NCBI GenBank assembly: GCA_948567375.1
Contig: OX419762.1
Span: 55,409,034-55,473,033 of the forward strand
Origin: Lunularia cruciata
Taxonomy: Eukaryota; Streptophyta; Marchantiopsida; Lunulariales; Lunulariaceae
Reading direction: 5' to 3'
DNA length: 64,000 bases
The position numbers and the translations under genes were made by a program. Position 1 is the stretch's first letter. Every line of letters starts with the position of its first letter. Under the pieces are notes generated by a model that saw only the letters and a list, made by a program, of their open reading frames with translations, was not told the DNA's origin and made no database searches. Of the stretch, positions 11,701 through 22,430 are shown piece after piece.

Positions 11701-13547
11701 GGTGTATCTGAATGTGAAGTGTTGGTGGTGTTAGTCATAGGAACTGTGACTCTATGGTTTGATGGCCCAATCCTCAAGTACCCTTTGTGCCATCGATCAG
11801 TTGTGCGTGCTGCTCTTAACCATGGCCTCCCAAGAAGTAAGTCATAGCTTGAATCCTTCAAGACTTGGAAAGTCATGAGATTTTGAACTCCCATAACTGA
11901 AACTACCACCTTATCCATCACCCCTACTGGTCGAACTTGTTGCTTGTTTGCCATGCTCACCACAAATGTTGAAGGTCTTGAGGGTATCATACCCAACTTC
12001 TTCATCAACCTTTCTGACATGGCATTCACTGCTGATCCTCCATCAACCAATGCATCCTTGATGTTGTGACCATTCACTCTCACATCAATCTTGGAGGCAT
12101 ATTCACAAGCCTCCCATGGTGCTGGCTTGGCATCCACCACCCCCATTGATACTGGAACTTTTGCCTTCTTCTTCTTCTTGCTCCTTGTAGAACTCAAACC
12201 ACCTCTAAGCTCCTTTCTCAAGGTAGGGTTCAAAGCAATGAATTGGCCCACTGTGATGTTAGCCTTGTAACTACCAACATCCTCCAACACATTGTAGTTC
12301 CATTGTTGCTTTGAGATCAAGAAGTCCTCCATTCCCAACTTCTTCCTTGGAGTCTTTGTTGTTGATGGTGTTGAGGTGCGAGTGCTCCTAGTAGACATAG
12401 GAGTATCCTTGCTTGAAGTAAATCCTTGAGAAGAGTGAACATCCTCTGCAAAACGAGCTCTCTTCTTCTCTTGTGCCAAAAGCTCCAAATTAAGACCCTT
12501 GGAGTTTGAGCACTCTCCCTTCTCATACTTGCTCTCAACCACATCTATGGATGCTATCCCCTTACCTTTGTTGGGATTAGGAGCCACTTGGGTTTCGCTA
12601 CCTCCCTCTTTCCCTCTATTGGCTCCCTCATAACCCCTTCCTCTATGGTAAGTGGAATTTGGGCAATTCCTTTGGATATGGCCTCTTCCTCCACAACCAA
12701 AACAATTTCTATCATTGAAATTGTTGGCTGGTTGGCCTCCTCTATATGGATAGTTTCCATAACTCCTAGGCCCTCTCCCTACATTCTGATCCACCTCTCT
12801 CTTTTCCCATAGTTGCACCACATTGATCTTGAGATCCGCAAGTTGTTCTGTGATGGTTTGGAGTGGATCTTTTGGTGGAGGTGCAAGAATTGGAGCAACT
12901 ACTACTTGTGGTGCAACCCTTGTCACCAAAGTATCAGAAGTTCCACCATACTTGTAGCCTTGAGGAGGATGCACAACCTCCTTCACCACCAAATCACTCT
13001 CATCCCCTTCCAAACTCTCCTCCATACGAATTGCGATCTTGATAGCTTCAACCTTGGAAGAAGGTTTCTCATATCTCACCTTGCTTCTAATTTGTGGTCT
13101 CAATCCTCTCACAAAATTCTTGGTGAGCATGGCCCCTATGCCAATCATTGTAGTCTCCACATCATCCCCACTCTTCCTCAACACTATGCGAAATCTGGAC
13201 TCCAACTTTTCCACTCTTTCCACATAGACTCTCACTTTCTCTCCATCTCCTTGCTTGAGAAATGTAACCTCACTCATCAATCTCTCATAACTCTCATCAG
13301 GAAGAAAGTTCTCAATGAGGGCTGAAGTCAAAGTCTCCCAAGACTCCTCTTCCCCCTCTCTCCTCTCTCTCTTTTGGTATTCTGACTCATACCATGTAAG
13401 TGCTGCATCCTCAAAGAAATCTGGTAATAATGAGGCCCACTCATTCTTCCTCCTCTCATTGTTTCCTATGCAAGCTCTCTTGAAGTCTCTCACAAAGGCC
13501 TCCACATCTTCTCCATCCTTGCCAAAGAAAACCGGAAGTTTTCCCAT
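8719..13547 (-). pseudogene. Element 1 gag-pol polyprotein (broken)
   Basis: One frame codes gag, protease, RT, RNase H and integrase of a Ty3/gypsy element. It starts at ATG 13547 (M-G-K-L-P-V-F-F) and is open for 1236 codons. The CCHC zinc knuckle C-F-G-C-x4-H-x4-C is near residues 282-295, protease D-G-G at 502-504 and RT F-I-D-D at 892-895. RT motif A reads F-G-Y-G-Y-S-G-Y with Tyr at residue 830 instead of Asp. RNase H T-D-A-S, R-E-G-L-A-V and T-D-H-K-A-L are intact. Damage: CGA-to-TGA stop at 9837-9839, TGA at 9378-9380, and a 1-bp deletion near 9277. Integrase keeps S-D-R-G-G-E-F-T. Confidence 0.93.
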
Positions 13548-13781
13548 CTTAACCCTTCACTATCTTTCTTTTCTCTCAATTTTTTTTTCTCTTTTCTATT
13601 CTCTCACTCTATTACTAATAGAGTATATACATGACTAACACCATCTGAGAATAATCCACTCTAGAGAATACAAAAGGTTCAGGTTGCTCCAAGATTTCTA
13701 TAGCAACATCAAATCCTAGAGTGCATATTAATCTAACTCTCATGGATAGTTTATCCATAAGTTGAAAGATTATCTCCATCA

Positions 13782-14255
13782 CTAATCTTGAGAACTAGCT
13801 AATGAAGCTGGTAGTATTTCTGTAGCTGTACTAAGACTCTCTCCAAGATCCTTCATCAAAGTTTCCAAAAGTGCTTTTACTCCACTACACTCATGTCCTT
13901 TTGGAAGTCCTTCAACTCCACAAACCTCACACAACTCCTTGGTCTTAGATCTCCTCCCTCCCAATCTTGGTGAAGAAGGTCCAACATGCAAACCCAAGTC
14001 AAGTAAGCCTCTCCTTTCCCTCAATCTCTTGCTCTCAAAGGTCAATGGACATGAACTTGCCTTATGTCCCTTCTCTCCACATAGAAAGCACTTAGACTCA
14101 CTCTTTCCTCCAAGTGGTGTAGGTTTTTGGATCCTCTCAACACTCTCTTCAAATTCTATTGTAAACTCTCTTTTCCTCAAATCTACCCCTACAATCACCT
14201 CAAACCCTTGGGGAACCTTGCATAATCTCAATTTCCACTCTTGATGGCCCTCTAT
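13782..14255 (-). CDS. Zinc-finger ORF upstream of gag, element 1 copy
   Basis: This is the same 157-codon frame as the element 2 ORF at 34759-35232, but its start ATG is ATA here (14253-14255). Translation would need another start, and none is obvious. It contains a CCHC knuckle C-F-L-C-G-E-K-G-H-K-A-S-S-C and a second Cys/His cluster C-E-V-C...G-H-E-C, with an Arg/Lys-rich stretch between them. The frame is otherwise open. It lies between the leader and gag and is separate from gag, which carries its own knuckle. Confidence 0.65.
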   Translation of the reverse strand: MEGHQEWKLRLCKVPQGFEVIVGVDLRKREFTIEFEESVERIQKPTPLGGKSESKCFLCGEKGHKASSCPLTFESKRLRERRGLLDLGLHVGPSSPRLGGRRSKTKELCEVCGVEGLPKGHECSGVKALLETLMKDLGESLSTATEILPASLASSQD

Positions 14256-14531
14256 GTTCCCAAGATGAATCTAAACACTCAAACATGCTTTTTGTTGATC
14301 TTAAACTTCTCATGCATGAGATCTCCACTATGCAGAATTGACCCTTCCTCACAATGTCACTCAAATCTCCCAACCAATATGTCATAGTCCTCTGAAATTT
14401 TGCACACTTGATACCAACTCCAAGGCATCCCTCCCTGCAAAATTTTAGATCTTTTCGTTGAGCCATTTGGCCTAGACACCTTTCTATTCAGCACCCATAT
14501 TTCAGATTTGGTCTGAAAACCACCCCCCTCA

Positions 14532-14535
14532 GTAC
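14532..14535. repeat. Right target-site duplication of element 1
   Basis: GTAC here matches GTAC at 7975-7978. Element A sequence resumes immediately (TCAGTTCTTCAGGATCAT), in register with element B near 22736. Confidence 0.7.
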
Positions 14536-14790
14536 TCAGTTCTTCAGGATCATCCTTCTTCTTACTTGTGCGTGTCTCAACCTTCAAAATTTTGAGGTCC
14601 AACCATTCTCCTTCCGAGGCCGAGCTTCCTTCTTGAGGTCTCTCCTCCTCAAGTGTTATACAATTTATAGTTGTATCATCCTTCGCCTGAAGCGCCGCAC
14701 GCTCAGCCGGGGTTTGTACATATTTTATAGGCAACTTTGGGTTCAAAGGGTGAGGGCATTGGTTGCCCTCACCGAACTTCAAGATGACCA
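14536..14790 (-). pseudogene. Element A gag C-terminal remnant
   Basis: The minus strand reads I-K-Y-V-Q-T-P-A-E-R, then I-N-C-I-T-L-E-E-E-R-P-Q-E-G, then S-E-G-E-W-L-D-L-K-I-L-K. These blocks match element B gag around 22750-22920. At about 14790 the gag sequence joins the middle of the LTR ORF (M-V-I-L-K), the footprint of a deletion that removed the gag N-terminus, the PBS and the 3' part of the 5' LTR. Confidence 0.75.
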
Positions 14791-15776
14791 TTAGAGCATC
14801 ACAATCCTCCTCTTGACAGGATCTTTATAGCTTTCCACTTTATGGCCATTCTTTGTGCGCTTCAAAGAGAAGGCATCTCTCACTTCTTGGGTTTCTTTGG
14901 CTACTTCTCCCTTCCCCAAGAATGTGGCACCATGCTTTGTGCCTGCTTCTCTCCCAAGAACTAATCTCCAATCCGACTTTGTCCATCAAGCCGGATTTCC
15001 TCTCTTCCCTTCTTCCTCAAGGCCATCGAGACACTTACTCTTGATGATCTTAGTCATGAAACCTAGAAAACTAACATTCCAATTCCATGCAAAGAATGTG
15101 ATCCAAAGCCTACTGAAGGTCTCAATTCTCGTGATCACATCTAACCTCCAAATTGCATGATTTCTCACTACAAATTTGGAGTTTTTCTTTCCACCTCCCA
15201 TCTTTCTCTCTTCCACTCTGGGTTGAGGGCTATTCTTCCTACTGATTCCCAGATTAACTCTCTCGACTTCCTCTCGACAAACTTGTGCATCTTCAACTAC
15301 ACTTCCCTTCCCACAATCTCTTGTAGGACGACTTCTTAACAGTGATGGAAAATTGCTTATCATCGCTTCATCTCTAGCCCAAATTTTATAGTGGTGCCCC
15401 TCCTTTGTCTTTCTTCACTTTGAGTTTCTACCAAGAAATCACACCTCTTACATGCTCCTATCACTATCAATTGTCCCTCATGTGTATGACAGCCATTTTT
15501 GTAAATGGTACCTTCTTGAATGTCTCGCCCCAAAGGAAAGTTGTTACACTATCCTCACCTTGGGTTGAGCACCCCCAAGACAAAGTCTCCCTACTTCGGG
15601 TTGCATGCTGATAGGGCAATTTTGAGTCCCTTGCCTTTTGACACAAAGTCACTTTACCTTGGGTTACACCCCAAGGACACCTTTCTTTTCCTTCTTCTAC
15701 CATAGAGGCGCAATATGACTTTTTATGTACACTTCTTCTTCAAAAAAAAGAAAAAAACAAAAATGTGGGTACCACA
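14791..15776 (-). repeat. Element A 5' LTR, 5' part, with LTR ORF start
   Basis: On the element strand it starts TGTGGTACCCACATTTT at 15776 and runs collinear with the A 3' LTR (2965-3949). It holds the CTATAAAAT box at 15383-15391 and the N-terminal third of the LTR ORF from M-G-G-G-K-K near 15207, reading W-I-T-F-F-A-W-N-W-N-V-S-F and W-R-L-V-L-G-R-E. It is truncated at 14790. Confidence 0.8.
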
Positions 15777-15813
15777 CATCTTATATTTACCTCTTCATAT
15801 CTCAAATTTGTTA

Positions 15814-18220
15814 CTAATTGGATCCAATGTCAACCTCAAGTTTGGCTTCCAAACTCTATTTTCCTTCAAGTATTTCTCCTTCTTTGGGTCTACCTAATTC
15901 TACTCCTTACTCTTCTATTTCTACTATTTATTCACTACAAACTACAATAGTACTGGTGGGTAACTTATCTAACTCTTTATCTCCCAACCCACTCTTCTAT
16001 AATGTCTCAAGTAATTAATCCCACGACACTTATACTCCTAATTTTGCTACTTGAGACTTCCTTGCTAATTTTACCTCATTACAAAGTCTATCCAAGTTGG
16101 TTCTTTTAAAATCTAATCTGAGATAAACATCATCTCCCACCTCTAACATCTTCCTATCTACACAATCTTGTAGACAAATAAACAGATTGTTCAAGTCCGT
16201 GTCCTTTGCCTTCATCTTCCTCATCACTTGCACTAACAACTTCAACTCGTGCAGTCTGGCTTCCTCCAACTTCCCTTCAACTTCAGTGCTAAGTAGTGCT
16301 TTCATCTTGTTTACCACTGCTCCCACTACATCTGATTCCACAACTAGCTCTACCTTCTCTTTCTTTCTCTCCTCCTCTAACTCATTGCAACACATCTGCA
16401 ACTTGTCCTTGAATTCAGCCTTCATTGCTTCCTTCTCTTGCTGATTCAACAGGAGTTGATCTTCTGCTACTCTCAATAATCCTTGCAATCATTCTTCCTC
16501 CCTACTATGCTCTATTAACTCTTGCTGCCAGGCTTGATCTTTATTGGCCACTTTCTTCCTTAAACTCTCCAGCTCTTGCTCCATCACTGCTACACTTGCC
16601 TTCAAATGTATCAGCTTTACTTTTGCATCAACAATTTCACTCTTCAGCACTTTGACCAATGCCACCTTCTCCTTTACTTCCTCCCTACACTTCACCAAAT
16701 CCTTGCTCATTGCTTTTGAGTGCTTACCCCAGAGAATTTCCTCCACCTGAACTTCTTTGGCTTCCATTTCTACTTGCATTAGCTTACTTCTCAATAGTGA
16801 GGTCTCCTACTCCACTTCCTCATGATTGCTAATTCATCCTTCACATTCAGATTAGCACTTGCAATCTTTGCTTTCTTTTGCTGAAAAAACACCAACAAGG
16901 GACATACTACCTTCAAAAAATACTCCATTCCACCATACTACATGTTGTTGGCTCTACGATCCTTGCCCTTGTTAGGTAACTCCTCCACTGGCGCCTTACC
17001 TTGAAGACGTGATCTTCATATTTCAATGTTTCTTCATCCGAGCTCTCCTCCTTCTCAATGGTAACCTTACTTGGTCTGATGTCAACTACTTGAGCACTTC
17101 TCTTCCCCTGGCACCTATTGGACACACCAATACACCTTCTTCTTCCTTCTCACGCCCTCTCTCCATGGTGGACACCTTTGGACTTGTCTTCTCTGCTTCC
17201 ACGACTCTTCTTCTTGCTTGCTGGACCTCAACCTCTCCTTCACTACCATTGCTTGATACCTCACTTTGCAGTGTGAACTCTTCTTCTCCTCCCAAGGCTT
17301 CTCCCTTTGACTTGATGCTCCTTTTGACTCCTCATCCTCCAGAGTTGATTCCTTTACTTTCACCAACACTGACTTTGGATTAGGCTTTTGCATCTTTTGT
17401 GGATGTATTGATGCAATGCATCGTTTGGGTCTATCTCTCTTTCTTGGCCTAGGGATGTCAACTGCTACTATCTTCTCCTTTCCACTCATCTTGTAATACT
17501 CATTCCATTCTCAAACCCGCTCCATGTAATATTGTTCATCCACATCCGCCTCTTTGCAAAAATCTGAATGGAAATGAGATCACATTCTACTTCTCTCTTC
17601 CAAAGTCAGAAAATTCAGCCCAAAGTAGAAGTGAGCTGCAAAGGGTAAAATGTAGTGTGGTTGGGATATTCATTCTCCAACATGTAATCATCTGCTCCAC
17701 CCGTTGGTGCAAACACTTTGCCCAATCCACAACTTCTCTTGCAAACATCTAATGAAAGAAGACTGCCTACTACATCATAACATAGGTGGTTTTCTTTGGC
17801 TTGAACATCACCATCATTGCGCTCACAATCCCTCTCTGCATTGGGTCTTTATAACTATCCACCTTTACCCATTCTTTGTGCATGATTGATGAAATGAATT
17901 CCTAACCCCGATAGTTTCTTTTGATGCATCACACTTCCAATAGAAGGTGGTATCTCCTACCTCTCTTGCTTCTCTACCCAAGACTAATCTCCAATCTGAC
18001 TCAGTCCATCAAGCCAGATTGCCTCTCTTCCCTTTGTGCTTTGGCCCATCCTTGCAATCACTCACGGCAATCTTTGCCATGAAACCTGGAAAACTAAATT
18101 CTAGTTCCAGGCCAAAAAAGTGATGCAAAATCTCAATAAGACCTCAATTCTTGCCAATACATCCAATTTGCGCATTGCAAGATCACTCCCCGGATGCTGC
18201 TTACCCACTTTTGGAGCCAT
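15814..18220 (-). pseudogene. LTR-embedded coiled-coil ORF, element B 3' LTR copy
   Basis: About 800 codons from ATG 18218-18220 (M-A-P-K-V-G-K-Q) to a conserved TAG at 15814-15816. The N-terminal region contains L-D-V-L-A-R-I and W-R-L-V-L-G-R-E. The middle has V-D-I-P-R-P-R-K-R-D-R-P-K-R near 17455 and a charged linker. The C-terminal half, open as 101 and 152 codons (16489-16794 and 16030-16488), is a heptad-like Leu/Glu/Lys coiled coil (V-M-E-Q-E-L-E-S-L-R-K-K). It is broken by several stops and frameshifts. The same ORF, stop position and upstream TATA recur in other LTRs. Function unknown. Confidence 0.7.
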
Positions 18221-18371
18221 TGTGTATTTCCTCACTCTCTTCTTGTGAAAGATGTACTCAAGATTTTAACCCACTCTTCTTGTGTATTCAAAATTTTCAT
18301 TCTTTTGGGTCAACTCTGAATAGGAACAGGATAGCGTTTGGACATTGTAATGCTTCCTAGCAGAAATCTCA

Positions 18372-18380
18372 ATTTTATAG
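18372..18380 (-). promoter_or_regulatory. Putative TATA box of LTR ORF (element B 3' LTR)
   Basis: CTATAAAAT on the element strand, with GACCAATCAGC (CCAAT type) just upstream, about 150 bp before the ATG at 18220. The arrangement is the same in the other LTR copies. Confidence 0.5.
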
Positions 18381-18756
18381 TCCTTTGCTGATTGGTCATT
18401 CTTCAGTCGCTACTCCACGTCCCTCACCAATTATGTGAAGTGGTTCCTATCACTGTCAAGAACCTCTTGGTAGCAAGGTAGTCACTTTCTTCTCGCATAG
18501 TTTCTTGCTTGGCAAAACCCAAAGAAGTTTGTTACATGATCTTTGGATTTGGTTGCACTCCATGATACAAAGTTCTCATCTTTATATTTTATCTTATCCA
18601 ACCTGAGTCCTTCAGACTTGACCCAAGGTTGACTTTGGGTTTATGCTAAACATACGATTCTTCACATTTCTTCCACATTTAGCCCTCCTTTGGCTCTACC
18701 AATGCACTTCTTTTCCAAAACTTTAACAAAAAAAATTAAAAATAAAAATAAAAATA

Positions 18757-19960
18757 TGAGCGTTCCCGCGAATAGATAGTAGGTTCTTTATATAAAGCCG
18801 AGTCCATGGTCCAATATTTTCTAACTCTCCACCCATTCACTCGAGTGGCAAAGGGATTGCCTTTGAGGTCTGCAAGTTGAATAGAGCCATTGTCATGAAT
18901 GTGCATGGCTCCATCCACCATAAATGCAGCTTGCTTGGAGAAAATATTTGGTAATTGTCATAGAACAATACCAAATTATCCTCTTGAACAACAATAGGCT
19001 TGATGTGCTTGTCGTGCATGACTTTTCTCTATTCTTGCACCATTGTCCCTTTTCACTTCTAACCACATTAGTTGATGAATCCAAAGATCCTAGCTTTCTT
19101 CCTCCAACAATCGTTCCTTGCAAAGAATCCAATATGACGGTACTTCAAATTCAACTGGTAGTATTGAATGCAATCCGTATGTCAAGAAATATGGAGTTCT
19201 TTTGGTTGTAATCTTCTCAATCGTGCTGTATGCTCACAAAGTGGCAAGTAACTTTGTGTCCCAATCGGAGGCATAATTGACTGTCACCTTGTTCAAAATT
19301 TTACATAACAATACATTGGCCTTTTTCGTTAGTCCATTTGCTTTTGGAATATAGGGATTTGTCTTTTGATGTTTAATCTGGAAGTACTTGGTTAACGCTT
19401 CCACCATGGAGTTCAAAAAATAAGTTCCTTGATCATTGACCAATTCCAGAGGACATCCCTAACATGAAATGATGTTTTGGAAGAAAAATTCTGCAAAGGT
19501 TTCCGCATCATCCCTTTGAGTTGCCTTAGCTTCCACCATCTTGGTAGCATAATCAATGCACACCAAGATGTATCTCTTCCTCATGACTCAGGTCACTGGT
19601 TGAATTAGACCTACAAAATCAATACCCCATTTCTCAAATGGAGCCAATGGCAAAATTGGTCTCAAAGGCCACTAAGAAGTAGCTATCGGCTTTCCTATTT
19701 GTTGGTAGGCATCACAACTTTGTATGGAGGCGTGAGTATCCTTATACATTGTAGGCCACCAATCACTACTGAAAGGATCTTCTTTACAATATTCATTAGG
19801 GCATAATGTCCTCCCGATGCTTCAAAGTGTAAGGACTCAATTACACCTCCAACTTTGTATGTCTCCAAGCATCTCCAAAGTACTTTGTCTTCCTCCATCT
19901 CAAATAAAATGTTGTGTTTTAGCTGGTATGGTCCCATCTTCCTAAGAAAGACCACCCTTT
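18757..19960 (-). pseudogene. Element B integrase remnant
   Basis: Gypsy integrase with blocks Y-A-T-K-M-V-E-A, V-N-D-Q-G-T-Y-F-L (second catalytic Asp, near 19435) and P-K-A-N-G-L-T-K-K-A-N near 19335. The catalytic Glu expected at G-L-x-E is Lys here. The GPY/F-domain remnant T-R-V-N-G-W-R-V lies near 18845. The 69-codon piece 19234-19443 is the longest clean part. Inactive. Confidence 0.8.
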
Positions 19961-21600
19961 GCTCCAGGTCCAGCCCCTCAGGACACTGGCAAGTATGCAG
20001 GTCATGATATTTTGCCGCATACCTTGTACTTTGCATTGCCATTAAATGGTATAACTCTTCATCAGGAAATAGATCATCAACTTCCAAGTCCTGGTCTTGA
20101 GTTTCCAACCTAGATAGGAAGTCCACATTCAAATGTGAAGCTCCCTTCCTTACTTGTATAGTGTATGTGAACTCTTGTAACAACAAGATCCATCTTGTAA
20201 TTTACCCAAACAAATCCGCCTTCTTGACCAAATGTTGCAGAGCATAATGGTCTACCTAGGAGGCAAGCTTGTATCCCAACAAATAGCGGCAAAAATTCTT
20301 GCAAGCATACACCATTCCAAGGGCTTCTCTTTTAGTCATCAAATAATTCTTTTCTGACATTGGAAGCTATTGATTGGCATAATAAATCAGGTAATCCTTC
20401 TTCTTCTTGTCCTTCTGACTTAAAACAACTCTGATTGCCATGGACAAAGTGTCCATATACACATGAAAAGAAGCATCCCAATTTAGGGCCCTCATAATTG
20501 GTGCTTCCACCAATTTCTTCTTCAATACTTGGAAAGCTTGTTCTTGTTCTACTTCCCACAAGTAGTCTTCTTCTTCAGAAGTCTTCAAACTTCTTCAAAA
20601 GCTTTGTTAAGGATGCAACAAGCACCGCATAATTTGACACAAAGCGTTTGTAGTATTCGACATGCCCCAAGAAGGTTCTCAACTCTTGAATGTTTTTAGG
20701 AGATTCTAGAGCTGAGATGACTTTCACCTTCTCAACATCAACTTCAATACCTTGTCTTGAAACCTAATGCCCCAAAAGAATACTCTCCTTCATTGCGAAG
20801 ACATATTTCTCTAAGTGTAATGACAAACCAAAAAAATGGCATCTTTCAAAATTTTGGCAAAGGTTATCCAAATGTACTTCTCTTTGCCCAAACACAAAAG
20901 GCATCAATGAAGACCTCTACCAATTTGCACAAAAAATCTTTGAAGATTGCATTCATCATCTGTTTGAAAGTAACGGTACCATTACACAACCCGAAGGTAT
21001 TTGATTGTAAGCTAAGGTGCCCCAATTGGTAATGAATGTAGTTTTGTCCTTATCTTCTCATATTGATACTTGATTATACCCTACAAATACATTGAGAAAA
21101 ATGTAACAAGGATGACCAGCTGCTTGGTTCAAAATTGTATCTATGAAAGGCAAGGGATGATGATCCTTCCAAGTAACTACATTCAATTTGCAAAAAATCT
21201 TGGCACATTTGAATTTTCTAGGTCTTCTTCTTCTGAACGATAACAATGAGAGAAACTCACTCACTTCTCAAGATGGGGAAAATTATTCCGGCCCCTAAGT
21301 ACTTGTTGATTTCATCTTTCACCAATAACGAGTACTTCGGGTTTTGGTGGTACTGTCTTTGTCAAACCGGAATTACATCTTCAGTTAGATCAATTCAGTG
21401 TTCTCCAAATTGGCATAGAATACCCAAATTTGATCAATAAACCAGGCAAATACATCTTGGTACTCTATAAACAAGGTAGTGTATCCTGCCAAGTCCTCCA
21501 AAGTGACTATCTTTGAAATCTTCAAAATTTTTCCTTTAGTCAAGATGACATCTTGATAGTCATTGGGATTAATAACTCCTTCAACGTGACTGACTCGGCT
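19961..21600 (-). pseudogene. Element B reverse transcriptase and RNase H remnant
   Basis: RNase H: F-H-V-Y-M-D-T-L-S-M-A-I near 20465, A-R-W-I-L-L-L-Q-E-F-type sequence and L-N-V-D-F-L-S-R-L near 20120. RT: C-K-L-N-V-V-T-W-K-D-H-H-P-L-P-F-I-D near 21160, followed by L-N-V-F-V-G-Y-N-Q-V in motif A, where the catalytic Asp is replaced by Asn. Frameshifts break it repeatedly. It is collinear with element A 5115-6850. Confidence 0.83.
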
Positions 21601-22430
21601 TAACCCAAGTCAAACTGTAGTCAAACCTCCTTCCTCCGAATCATGTTCACCCGAGGTGACATCATCTAGATCTTTGTCTTCTACATCCACCTCGTAGCAT
21701 TCCAAGTAATTGACTTGGACTTTGTCTTTGGATTTGTTTGAAAACAAAGACAATGAATCTTTAGATTCATCTTCATCTTCTAACAAAGTTGTCTCCCGGA
21801 GGTGGGGAACCTTTGTCTAAGTCACTGTCACCAACTTTTGGTCCTCGGATGAAATGTCCTTGAACCGCAACTTTTGCCGGTGCCAATCCACCACAACTTG
21901 GGTACTATACAACCAAGGTCTACCGATCAATAACATGTAACCAATTGTAGTTATTGGTTGCAACACTTTGTAGTTAAACTTGAAGGACACACCTCCAATA
22001 ATTGTAGGAATATTGGACAACATGCCCAAAGACTATCTCCTGGTTTGATCCGCAAACTTTAGAATTTGGGGTGTTGCTCAAACATTGTATACCCCAATTG
22101 ATGTGCAGTGTCTTCTTTCATGACATTCACACCCAACCCCAAATCAATGGGTATGGATGTGATCATGCAGCTGGCAATCTCCGTATCCACTTTGGGAGAT
22201 TCTAAATCTTCTTGTTCAATACAATAAATGGCGGGCAAGTCTTTCTTAGTCATTGCCCTTACTTTCTTGAGGGTTGAACTTAGCTACTTCTTGTACAACT
22301 TATTGTCCTCACACAATTGCTTAAATATGACATTAGCATTGATAGATGCCAAATCTGCCACAATATTGTATTGATGTACTCCTCCCAACTTCACCTTCTT
22401 CACCTTCAACTTTGGGTTTGAAGTCTCTCC
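21601..22430 (-). pseudogene. Element B protease and linker remnant
   Basis: Protease core I-P-I-D-L-G-L-G-V-N-V-M near 22130 (22059-22253), then L-L-I-G-R-P-W-L-Y-S near 21915 (21817-22029), the usual second conserved block of retropepsins. A Ser/Asp/Glu-rich linker follows toward RT. The Asp is retained but the following residue is Leu, and stops separate the blocks. Confidence 0.75.

Larger units (their letters stand above)
7979..14531 (-). mobile_element. Element 1: family I gypsy retrotransposon lacking 5' LTR and leader
   Basis: Minus-strand copy of family I with 3' LTR 7979-8670, PPT, gag-pol remnant 8719-13547 and zinc-finger ORF 13782-14255. It is almost identical to element 2 from that element's base 34484 onward. 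It lacks 1276 bp equivalent to 33208-34483, that is the 5' LTR, PBS and leader. Its right end reads TGAGGGGGG on the element strand and abuts GTAC, the same tetramer that flanks the LTR end. It sits within element A's gag-pol spacer. Confidence 0.9.
2220..15776 (-). mobile_element. Element A: degenerate family II gypsy element inserted in element B's 3' LTR
   Basis: Minus-strand element with 3' LTR 2220-3949, PPT 3950-3965, pol remnant 3966-7978, gag remnant 14536-14790 and a shortened 5' LTR 14791-15776. Flanking pentamers are CCTCT (2215-2219) and CATCT (15777-15781), consistent with a 5-bp target duplication carrying one change. Removing A joins two halves of a family II LTR in register with the copies at 25640 and 54290. 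Both LTRs have internal deletions. The gag N-terminus, PBS and 3' part of the 5' LTR are missing in one deletion at about 14790. Element 1 is inserted within its gag-pol. Confidence 0.85.
15777..18756 (-). repeat. Element B 3' LTR, main part
   Basis: Collinear with the family II LTRs at 24873-28874 and 53552-57961; together with 1455-2219 it makes about 3.75 kb. The expected LTR start TGTGGTACCCACA and the polypurine tract, present in A at 3937-3965, are missing between an A-rich run and TGAGCG at 18757. A small deletion of about 30 bp has therefore removed the LTR/PPT junction. Confidence 0.8.
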
